Shown here one piece after another: positions 1 through 20,494 of a stretch of DNA of 64,000 nucleotides (position 1 is its first letter; each line of letters opens with the position of its first letter). The translations under genes were made by a program, and so were the position numbers. Source of the stretch: Nipponacmea schrenckii (lineage: Eukaryota > Mollusca > Gastropoda > Lottiidae); NCBI GenBank assembly GCA_030562195.1, contig JAUJPP010000007.1, positions 18,783,769 through 18,847,768 on the forward strand, in the 5' to 3' direction. The notes under the pieces are model-generated. The model was given only the letters and a program-made list of their open reading frames with translations. It was not told where the DNA came from and ran no database searches.

Positions 1-837
1 AACTATCTGAAAACAAGCACCTGCGGGCCATGTACTGTAATAATACCTGCAGTAACCTTTTATATTAAAAATATGAACATGTGACAAGGCCTGTTGTTGT
101 ATAATAGATACATTGTTTAAAACACCTCAAAGGATATTAAAGGTGTTTTAAAAAATGATAACACTCACCTTTCAATTATCTAAGGAACATTATAATTGTA
201 ATATACCAAATAACTTATGGACCGAGGGGTCAATCTAACATCTAACATCTTATTTTGCTCTCAAGTCACGAAGACTTGAGAATCCTTTATTTTATGACCC
301 CTTAAGTTTCACACTCGAAGATAGGTACATTATTTGTTGAAGCAATTTCATTTGTCACTATATCTAGCTTTTTCTGTTTCTACCTACTAATATTGTTTCT
401 CTTGTCCTTGATTCCCCCTTTTTCTGTGATAAAATAGGCGTAAGGACTGACACAGAAAAATGGATAACTCTTTCAGATGGGACCGAAAAACCGAAGGCCT
501 GTACATGTTTTGCCAAATATTTAATTTTTGTGGAGTGACCAGCGGTGCCATCCGCCTGAAACTAGGGTAATGGGCCAACAGTACTGGTCGTAACTTTGTG
601 GTTCAGATCCAAACGCGGAAGTGCTACAGATGCACCATATAGGCGCATGTCTGTCAAAGAGGGTGTTCTCATCAAGTACAGTTTTGCAAAAATAATATTG
701 AGTTTTGTGCATTCTGTCACGAAATTACAAATATCTTTCCATCAAGCTGGCAGTCATATTCCGAAACTTTCTCCACATCATCTTTAGTTTGCAGACGGTT
801 TGATTTTGAAAACTTCTCAAGAATCTCCATTTTGACA
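1..837. other. Left-edge non-coding stretch
   Basis: I see no convincing coding exon, RNA gene or mobile element here. Short open frames overlap on both strands around 387-787, but they have no recognisable protein pattern and no splice context. The sequence is ordinary AT-rich spacer that runs into the minisatellite to its right. Confidence 0.5.
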
Positions 838-2035
838 AATATTTAGGACAATAATCAATAAACATTTAGGACAATAATCAATAAACTTTTAGGACAATAA
901 TCAGTAAACATTTAGGACAATACTCAATAAACATTTAGGACAAAATAAGTAAACTTTTAGGACAATAATCAATAAACATTTAGGGCAATAATCAGTAAAC
1001 ATTTAGGACAATCATCAATAAACATTTAGGCCAATAATGAATAAACATTTATGACAATAATCAGTAAACATTTAGGACAATAATCAGTAAACATTTAGGA
1101 CAATAATCAGTAAACATTTAGGACAATAATCAGTAAACATTTAGGACAATAATCAGTAAACATTTAGGACAATAATCAGTAAACATTTAGGACAATACTC
1201 AATAAACATTTAGGACAAAATAAGTAAACTTTTAGGACAATAATCAATAAACATTTAAGACGATAATCAGTAAACATTTAGGACAATCATCAGTAAACAT
1301 TTAGGCCAATAATGAATAAACATTTAGGACAATAATCAGTAAAAATTTAGGACAATAATCCGTAAACATTTAGGACAATCATCAGTAAACATTTAGGACA
1401 ATAATGAATAAACATTTAGGACAACAATCAGTAGCCGTTTAGGACAATAATCAGTAAACATTTAGGACAATAATCAGTAAACATTTAGGACAATAATCAG
1501 TAAACATTTAAGACGATAATCAGTAAACATTTAGGACAATATTCTATAAACATTTAGGACAATAATCAGTAAACATTTAGGACAATAATCAGTAAACATT
1601 TAGGACAATCATCAGTAAACATTTAGGACAATAATCAGTAAACATTTAGGACAATAATCAGTAAACATTTAGGACAATCATCAGTAAACATTTAGGACAA
1701 TAATCAGTAAACATTTAGGACAATAATCAGTAAACATTTAGGACAATAATCAGTAAACATTTAGGACAATAATCAGTAAACATTTAGGACAATAATCAGT
1801 AAACATTTAGGACAATAATGTAAACATTTAAGACATAATCAGTAACCGTTTAGGACAATATCATAACATTTAGGACAATAATCAGTAAACATTTAGGACA
1901 ATCATCAGTAAACATTTAGGACAATAATCAGTAAACATTTAGGACAATAATCAGTAAACATTTAGGACAATAATCAGTAAACATTTAGGACAATCATCAG
2001 TAAACATTTAGGACAAATTTTAGGACAATCATAAA
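838..2035. repeat. 23-bp minisatellite array
   Basis: A tandem array of about 50 head-to-tail units of 23 bp. The core reads TTTAGGACAATAATCAGTAA plus three bases. Most units are near identical. Variants carry ATCAT for ATAAT, CAATAAAC for CAGTAAAC, or a changed AAGACGATAA block, and a few units near 1800-1860 have small deletions. Variant blocks recur in the same order (for example near 910-1040 and 1190-1320), which points to segmental duplication inside the array. It ends about 680 bp before the start codon of the BPI-like gene, so it lies in that gene's 5' flank. Confidence 0.95.
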
Positions 2036-2713
2036 CTTTATGTTTATTACTGAAAGAAATTTCATTCGTTGTAGTCTGTTACTTGTCAACCCGTTCGCTT
2101 ACTTTAGCCTATTAAAATAGTCTCCCTTGAAGCGCATATTATGCATGATATTATAAACAAGAAAATGAATTGAGGTTTACATCAATTTTGTCTGAACCAG
2201 ATAGGCTACTTTTTTCCCTTGACTTATTTACCATGTTACATTAGCTTGTGTACGATTCTATTGATTGGGTAACCCTTACTTCATTAAAGTTGACAATTTT
2301 TCGAACAGTTTGAGCCTTATTTTCTTAGGAAAACCTGTATTCAGTAGCGACTGTATTAGTCGTGGTAATCCAGTCTACTTGTAGCTCAATTTAATTGGCT
2401 TAGAGAAAAACAACAAGCCTTGATTGTCATTCATAAGATTGTAGTGTAGCTGTCAAATTCGACGAAACCGGATTTACAGTTGAAGAGTACTAGTTAAGTT
2501 CGAGTTAGGTAATTCCAAATTTCATGTGATCTTTGACTTGTAGAATATTTCTTCCTCGTTGCTGAGGTAATATTGAAAAGTTATTAGTTAAGAAAATCGC
2601 ACGTCCCCAAGTAGGAGACAAGTGCTGGGCTTTGTAACTGAAGTAAGCAGGAAGCAGTGGGCCTAAATAAAACTTTATAATTTTCTTATTAAAAGTTAAG
2701 TCGAAGATAGAAG
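2036..2713 (+). promoter_or_regulatory. 5' flank of the BPI-like gene
   Basis: About 680 bp of unique sequence between the minisatellite and the BPI-like start codon. It must hold the promoter and 5' UTR unless an untranslated exon lies further left. An AT-rich TATA-like stretch (AAAACTTTATAATTTTC) occurs at about 2668-2685, only 30-45 bp before the ATG. That would leave a very short leader, so its role is uncertain. No specific immune-type binding sites could be assigned by eye. Confidence 0.35.
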
Positions 2714-12541
<9,828 letters not shown>

Positions 12542-15500
12542 TTGAAAATTATTCAGGAAATGTCAAAGTAATATAGTATTATTTCAAGCTCTTTGATTTC
12601 AGTGTTATCTGTTCCTTGTTCACTTATACCTAAGTAGTTTTAAATTACCAACAATAGTGAAATATTTTGTATAGTCAGCTTCATAGTTAAAGCTTCTTTT
12701 GCTATTTTTTTTGTTTTTGTTACATTGCTATGATTGTTGGATTCCTGTAAACTGATTCAATGATTGATAGTTTGTTATGTAAAAAAACAAAACCCAAACC
12801 ATACAGATCTGTATATAGTCAGATTAATATTTTAATATAATATGCCCTTATGAGATTATTGTTTTTTGAATTTTTTCTTTAATTTTTATGAGAAATGGAA
12901 TAACTGCCTAAAAAAGGAAAAGTTAGTCTTTGACCAAAAGGGCCTTAAAGTTTGGCTGAAATGTCCTTTGTAAAAATAAATTGAAGACATAGTGTGTGTT
13001 GATATTTATATTTTTATAAGTGCAAAGAATTTGTTCCTTTTTTATAAGAAAGATTCTAATATAACTACATAAACCCATTCTTCTGTGAAATAGACAAACA
13101 GAAGCCTTTAAGTTTTTTGGTTTTTTCCACTCATCATATCACTGTTTATCTAAAGAAGCTCTAAATCTCAATTTTTTATTTATTTTGCTTATTTTGCAGG
13201 CTTCTTTATTATATATTTTTTAAGTTTTTGTGTTTTATTTTTTACCATTATTTAAACTTCTTTTGAAATAAATTAATCTTAATCATTATCTTATAAAAAA
13301 TAACCCTAAATTTATTAATATTACTGTAAAATGATTTTTGGGACCAGGTTCAATGTCAACCTAACATTCCTTACTCCCAATTAAAACAGAAACTGTGGAG
13401 TCTAACCAAAAGGAATTGAACATATTGTGGACCCAGTCTACTTAACAAAAAAAAGGCCTATTTCTACAAAAAGATCACCTTTCCTTGATGACTATTTGAT
13501 AAAATCCCAAATTTTTCAAATTTAATTTAAATTTTAACACTTCTTTTAAACTGGGATTTTGAAAATATAACCTAGGAATCATCCTATTTAAAATGATATT
13601 TTTTATGATGTATTGAATGTTACCTTGTTTTTGTATTCCTCAACAAAATTATGCTTTTGTTGTTAATGACCTGTTAATTAAATAGGCTAGGTCCACAGTA
13701 TGTTCAATTCAAGATTTAATTGTCTTCAGTATTATGTATCAAACTTTGCCAAAATAAGAGGCATTTTATTTTAGTCACAAAAATGTCTATCTTTAGCCTT
13801 GTATTAGGTTTCAATTCACTTGAATTCTGAAATTCAAAATGTTACAAGATGAAGGTATTTGATGGAATATTGGTATATTTTTTGGAACATGATAATTGAA
13901 TGTAAATATTTTTGCCAAAATTGTAATTGATTTAAAAGTTAATAAAAAATATATTTTGTAATATTTGATCTTATTTACCAAGGTACCCCCGACAGAGATT
14001 GAGACAGTTTGGATGAACTGATATGTAAATGTTGTATAGTTGTACACAGAGAAACAGAACTCTGACAATCAGAATATTCCTGCCTACAATGAAGATATCT
14101 TTCATGGAAACTGCATAAACAATAGGGACTGGATGATAGAGGCTACAGAATTATTTGTTTCCATATATGGATGAAAGTTATTGGAAGCCATAGAAATAAT
14201 CATTAACAGATGGAAATAATCATTAACAGATGGAAATTGTATTTATTGTCTACTGTATGGGCTATTTCTAACTAAACTGAAGATAAACATGAAATAACAA
14301 TTGTCATGGAAAAACAAGCTTACATTGTATGTTAAAGGTACAGTGAGAAATTTTATATTCAATATAAAAAAATATCATGCACTACTTAATATCACCACAA
14401 TATAGAACTATTAAAATAGAATCTAAAACATGTTTGTGATCTTCAAACATCTCTATTTGTAAAAGGAAATTATTGCAACTTATTGTGAGGTATAATGAAG
14501 AGATTATCACATAAGACTAATACAGATAATATACTACTAAATAATTCCCTGAAGTAAGGAACTTGCACAGATAATGGTGGCCTCTAAAATACTTGCATCA
14601 AATATTTCAAGATATAAATTCGTATCTTCTTCCAATTATATAATTATTTAATGAGGAAATAGAAAAGCTTTTTTTTAGTTCTGGATATGAGTGACAATAA
14701 CAGTCACTTAATGTGGCTAAAATCTGACTAAAACTATATAGATAGAAATCAAAGGGTAACAAATGACAAGGTGAGTCTATCTTATCTAAGTGTCAAGAGT
14801 CAGACATGCTTATGCTAAATATGCTTTAATAAAATAATTGAATTGATTTTGATAATAATAAAGCTATTCTACTGGAATAAATTAACATAAATTACAAATG
14901 AATTTACAGAGATGAGATTCAACAGAATCAATGATATTTTCTTCTGTTATTGTATTATAATAATTGACTCAGTCTGCAATATACAGCAGCTTTTTGTAGG
15001 ATGTATACAGTATATATATATATATAGATGATAATTGTGCACATCTACAGTATAATTAAATGTTAATTATCCCATCAAATGTGCACATTACAAAATGATA
15101 TGAGTAAATTTATAATGTGAATATTGAGAATAAATAAATAGTTGGCAGTAAAGACAAAATAAAGCAAATTCTCTTTTCACTACAACATTCAATTTGAATA
15201 AAATTATTGCTTTTATATAGTAAAATTCTTCGACATATATGTATTTGACATTTAAAATTTTTAATCTAAATCAGATAAAATAAGAACTAACCATTAAAAA
15301 AAATTGATCTTTATCACCAAATATGACCTGAAGCAAAATTTGGTCTGATATAATTTCAGAAAATGGAATTCAAATTTTTATTGCAAATATTTTGGTGTAT
15401 CCGAACAAGGTAAATCAGCCATTACCAAGCATACAACAAACATATATTGTGTCACATTTAGAAGACTTGAAAACTTGTGAGATTTGGTTTACCCAGCAGG

Positions 15501-15593
15501 AGGTCGAGTGACAGCCTGCAACGGTAGAAACCCAACAACATCAGTAACGCAATGCCGAGGTAGAATAAATAAATATGCTGCCTTTATGATACT
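12542..15593. other. Convergent 3' regions of the BPI-like and CDYL-like genes
   Basis: About 3 kb between two stop codons facing each other. Candidate poly(A) signals AATAAA for the BPI-like gene occur near 12975 and 13267. A short tandem duplication, two adjacent 20-bp copies containing ATCATTAACAGATGGA, lies at 14195-14234, and a short (TA)n run at about 15010-15026. I see no further coding exon. Small open frames here are AT-rich and featureless. Confidence 0.6.
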
Positions 15594-18500
15594 TTAATAG
15601 ATAAAATTTTTTTCATCATCTAGATACGCTAATATTGCTCGTTGACATTCAGAAGTTGGCCATCTTTCTAATAATAGATTACATTCTGTTTCATTGGTTA
15701 ATTCAAGTTTTGTTCTATTGTGACAGCGAATCAGTAACTTGGTTGTCTCTAAAGCCTGAAAAGTTTAATTTTTGAATTTTAATGATAACACCACTCAACT
15801 GCTACTAAAATTTTGCAAAAGTACCAGTTTCAAAGCTCTAAATTCTATGTGCTAGAGAGATGATCTTAAACTGCAAAGTACTACCATTACTTGGCCTATG
15901 ATCTGATTACTGTTAGAGAGTCATATGTTTGAATATGACCAGGCTTCCATGTGGTGAAGAGTTCTTTTCAAATGCTTTTTTCTGTCATTTGTTTTCATTA
16001 ATTAGCTCATGTAAATGGTATATCCACAGTGTATCAGACTGGTTGGGGACCATGACTATTGATGTAGTATAATAGAAATAGCACTGGAATTCAGCTTGGA
16101 AAACAGAGCCATGTTTTTGAACTATTGATTTCAGCTTTGCAATAAATAAGTTTATTTAATGAGGAAATGAAAATTCTATGACAAATCTTCTTAATAATAT
16201 AATTGTACACACCTTGCCAGAAAATAGAGCCATTTGTTGAACTCTAGGTATAACTTCCTGCATCATACTGGTAGGCCAGAACACTTGAGATACAAGTCCT
16301 AATTGATGTGCTTCTAATGCTGTTACTTTACGACCACAAAACAACAGTTCACTGCCCTATAACAAACAATACAATCATTGGTCATATATTTAGTCCCTCT
16401 ATAAAATAATTAAACTCCTTGTGCTGCCAAATACAGAATCTTCCAAAATTTCAACTAGTTGAAAAATTCCAGTTAACATAGTGTAGTATTTCAATGAAAT
16501 GAGCACATTTGACAAAACATAGAAATCTTTATTTAAAGATAGCAGTTTACTCAAATTTTCTACTAAAAGGAAACCCTGGCTTAGCTCTATTTAATTTTGC
16601 ACACATATGTGAGATACTATGTAATTCTATATATATTGTCACTTTGTTACGTTCTAGTATGGGATGATACTCCAAATTAGATAACAAAGGTCTTGTTGAT
16701 TATCACATGGGAATTCATTAAATGATACAACAACAGACTTACCATTGCTAGACCCAATACTTGAGGTAGAGTAAAAGATGAACAGCCTTCTGGTGTTTGA
16801 GATAATGTAGAATATGGTAGATAAAACAATGCCTTATCACTAGCATAGGTAATATCACATAGTGGTAATATGGCCATACCTAGCCCTACAGCTGCCCCTG
16901 TTACTACTGCTACTATAGGCTTAGGGAATGTTATAAATGTTTTTACTAGTTCTCTGGAATAAAATAAGTAATGAAGATCTTTAAAGAATGGCTTAAAGTT
17001 AAATGATCACTTGAGATTAAAGAAGGGCATTGGAAATGCTGCAACCATTTTTTAAAATATTATATGTATGAACAACTTAAATAAAGGATCTAGTGCCTGT
17101 CGAAACAGGTCTAAAAATTCTTTAATAAATATATCAAAAACAAACCTAAGTGAATCCACCATTTTTCTGGCAGCTATTTTAGGATCACCAGTGGTTAAAA
17201 AGTTGAGATCAACACCAGAACAAAATACATTACCAATACTACTAAACATTACCAGGTTACTGTCATCATATTTAGCAGAATTTAATGCTGTCACTATTTC
17301 TTGAATCACCTATAGTAAAAATTATTAATACAGAATACATTTCACAAATATTGATAAAGTTAATTATCTTAATATTGGCCTCATCTACTGATAGAGCTCA
17401 ATTTCAACTAACCTGAAATAGCAATTGAAATCAAACCCTCCAGTTAACTTGCAATACACCAAAATATATACACTGTTGCAGAACAGATACTCTAACAGTT
17501 ATTACCAATGACAAAAACTATATTTTACAAGGATAACAACTTAAGTTAACAAGTCAGCTGTGACAGGGATCCTTTTTACCAGCTGGTCCTTGGCTAAACC
17601 TCTTGAAATTGATCATTCCTGGATTATCTGTACCCAATTACAGCTGGGTGGACTAGAATTATGAGTGAAGATGATTTTATCAAGGTCATTGGAATTTCAC
17701 AATCCTGTCGAGATTAGAACTCACGTCTGACATTTTCAACGTTTCCAAGCAAATGACTTCATGAGCCAATTAATACAGGAACAGTCAAAATGTTTTATAC
17801 TAATTCTTTAGATAGTTGAAATTGAGCTCTTTCCCAATTAAAAACTTTTAAAACATTGTAATAGTCCCTTTTGTATCTTTTCAAGTAATAAACAAATAAC
17901 AGGTGAAATTTAAAAAGAAATCTACCTGTGGATTGAGAACATTTTTTAGTCTTGTTTGAGTATTTAACCAGATTTGTGTATAGCGATGACATTTCTTGAC
18001 TACAATATCTTTATTTCTGAATGCACATTCTGCCGACCTTACACTGGTACGTCTTTCAATCTGTCCATCATCAGACTCTGTATCAAAATCTTTCTTCTTC
18101 TTTTTAGGATGCATCTGTTGAGGGAGATTCTCCAGTAAAGCTTTATATGACATGGCTGATGGACTTCCTGGTACCATATTAGCTATTTGATATGAGGGTA
18201 TATCACCGAAATATGACTCCATCACTATAGTATGAGATGGCATGGGTTTAGACAGTAATGATGGGGTGGTGAGTAGAGGTTTAACTGAGGTATAATATAA
18301 ACTAGAGGTTTCTGGTAGTTGTGGTTCTTTAAACAGTTCTTCATCTGAAACAAAATGCAATAGGCTGATTAAATTTAAAAATTCGGCACACTATAGATAG
18401 GGTGAAGTCTACATTTTAAAACATTATAGTCCTGCAAACCACATTTAATGTGTCAGATGAATGAGATTCTACTCTTTTCTTATAACTATTTTATAGCCCC

Positions 18501-19479
18501 AAAAAATAGCCACAATTGTTACTTGTCCACCCAGCTGTAAATGGGTACGGATAATCCAGGAAAGTTCAATGCCAAGAGATTTGGCCAAGGACCAGCTGGT
18601 GGTAAGGATCCCTGTCACGGCTGACTTGTGAGCCTAGTTGTTATCCTTGTAAAATATAGTTGTTTTTTCTTTCTTTCTTTTTCTTAATAACTTAATATCA
18701 TATTAAAAAGCTTACTGACCTTTTGGTGTATGTACTAGCTGAGTTGGCAGTGTTTTAGGTTTTATAGGTTTAGTTTTTAATCCACTGATTAAAGATAACC
18801 GTCTATTGCTGAAATTGGTACCGGTACTAGTAATTGTAGAAGATTTAGCATTATCAATAATTTCACTACAAGATTTTGATTTTTCAATACATGCATTTGG
18901 TGAGTCTTCTTTTTTCCTAGTAGGAGACACTGATGTCTTTTTTTTTGATTTTCGTTTGATATTTGGATCACTAGACACTACTTTTTGATTTTGGTGTTTG
19001 TCATCTTCTATGACAGAATATAAAATATCATCATCATCATCATCATCATTATCTATTGTCTTTCTCTTAGCTGAAGGTTTCTTACCCCCCTCCCCAGAAT
19101 TACTCCGTTTTCGTTTAACACCCTTCCCTAAAGATTTATTGTCATTCAACTTTTTATTTCCTTTATTCAAATGTAATTCAGTCTTTGGTTCAACATTTCC
19201 TTTTTGTGTTTTATTTGGAGGAGATTTACTTTGTCCAGTTGGTGACTTGTCATTTTCAGTTTCAATTTTAGCTTTAATACGTTTTCTTTTGAGAACTACT
19301 CTCTTTTGTTCAGCTTTTTTTGGGGAAGTGCTGATGTTTGAGTCTGATTTGTCCAAATTGTCAGATCTTTTCTTCCCTGATTTATTTGTATCATTAACTG
19401 GTCTTCCCACCTTTTTGGGCGTTTTACTCTTTTTCACCAATTTCATGGCAGCATTTCGAGTTCTGGCCTTGTCACTCAT
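15594..19479 (-). CDS. CDYL: CDYL-like crotonase protein without chromodomain
   Basis: Homologue of chromodomain Y-like protein, a nuclear co-repressor and crotonyl-CoA hydratase in vertebrates. Exons in coding order: 19479-18720, 18344-17926, 17309-17146, 16953-16743, 16356-16213, 15755-15594 (1860 bp, 619 aa). Residues 1-253 are Lys/Ser-rich with nuclear-localisation-like runs and a short Asp run (DNDDDDDDD). I can find no chromodomain, which vertebrate CDYL carries at the N-terminus. Residues about 345-395 match the region just before the vertebrate crotonase domain (KDIVVKK...TQIWLNTQ). The crotonase domain runs to about residue 615, with NVFCSGVDLNF and GAAVGLGMAILPLCD as oxyanion-hole segments and TPEGCSS carrying Glu503. 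KVTALEAHQLGLVSQVFWP is highly CDYL-specific. In the start codon's frame an upstream TAG lies 16-18 bases before the ATG, which supports this start. No peroxisomal signal. Assignment is firm for the C-terminal half. Confidence 0.9.
17520..17770 (-). mobile_element. SINE family 1, minus-strand copy
   Basis: A nearly full-length copy in the CDYL-like intron between exons 2 and 3. Read on the minus strand it has a promoter-B-box-like GAGTTCTAATCTCGACAGG, then the body with CCACCCAGCTGTAA, a central GGACCAGCTGGT, then GGATCCCTGTCAC and GTTATCCTTGTAAAATATA. The same order is seen at 40215-40536 and, without the head, at 18520-18690. Confidence 0.8.
18520..18690 (+). mobile_element. SINE family 1, 5'-truncated copy
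   Basis: It begins at the conserved block CCACCCAGCTGTAAATGGG and lacks the tRNA-like head. It ends with GTTATCCTTGTAAAATATA and a T/C-rich tail (TTTCTTTCTTTCTTTTTC). It lies in the CDYL-like intron between exons 1 and 2, opposite in direction to the copy in the next intron, so exon 2 is bracketed by an inverted SINE pair. Confidence 0.8.
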
Positions 19480-20494
19480 TTTTAAAAGAATGAAGAACTA
19501 CTTTTCTACATTTATCTCAAAATCTTACATTTCAACCTGAAATTGATAAAAATGAAATATGTTTAATGAACAGAAGATTTGGCACAGCATCCATCATTTA
19601 CATTTATGCTGTGCTTCATTATATTTTCTTACAATAGTTTATGTAAATTATTCATTTGCCCTTATGGATGTTCACCAAATATTGTTTGCTCTACAATTCT
19701 GTTAAATGTAGTCATATTGTTAGACTATCAAACAAAAGCATTACCATACTTGACAACCCAGTAGGCCTTATTTAATGAGGGAATTTTCTTTTGATTGTCA
19801 CATAAAATATACAAACATTTATAATGATTTTTAAAGATTTAAAATACTGATTGACTTTATTAGGGATTTGGACTGAATTAGGCCTAAAGATCAATGAAGA
19901 CTTTTGCTACTTTTGAATAAAATTTAATTTTATTTTTAGAACTTTGAAAATACATTTTATCTAATTTTATTTTGCAAGGGAGTAGGACACTCTAAATTTG
20001 ATGACAAGAATAGCCTATATTATATTTAAAAAAAAAAATTGAAATTGTCAATTACAATTAGAACTTTGACCAATTATTAGAGATCTACTATTCTAAATTT
20101 AGGCGTTATTATCTGGATTCTAATATCAAAAATATATTTTATCTAAATACAAAAAAGGCTCCTTGTTTGTATACCTATATCAGATAAACGAAGCTAGATT
20201 ACCAAAGAAGTTTCCCTTTATAATGAGACGATTCTTTTTGTTTATCAACAACGGACACAAGGAAAAAAAATGAACTCGAAATCTACTGGGTTTAGACCGA
20301 ATCTCTTGTGCTATAGTAAATAAAAAATATTCTCAATTAAAAGCGCTGAAAATCGCATGTTTAAAAGTGAATTATTTGGTGATACCTGTAAAAATCATTT
20401 TGTTTGGAATCCGCCAATTCCGTTCCCGAATTTTTTCTTTCAATCCAAATTATTTCAAAGGGAGACAATTCATCTATAGGTGGCGCTTTCAAAG
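19480..20494. promoter_or_regulatory. Shared head-to-head spacer of CDYL-like and ECI2
   Basis: About 1 kb between the two start codons, which point away from each other. The ECI2 end becomes GC-richer from about 20400. A YY1-type motif, AAGATGGCGGC, lies at 20492-20502 and contains the ECI2 ATG. On the CDYL side a possible splice acceptor (ATTTCAG) at about 19537 could join a non-coding first exon. A bidirectional promoter is inference from the layout. Confidence 0.5.

Noticed and set aside
387..787. Overlapping 63-codon frames on both strands near the left edge
   Set aside because: Short, mutually overlapping, no splice sites or motif support.
838..2035. Regular 23-bp repeats as a CRISPR array
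   Set aside because: There are no spacers. The units are directly adjacent and the whole repeat is conserved. The genome is eukaryotic.
18806..19540. + strand open frames opposite CDYL-like exon 1
   Set aside because: Antisense shadows of the Lys/Ser-rich coding exon, giving Leu/Phe/Ser-rich strings with no motif.
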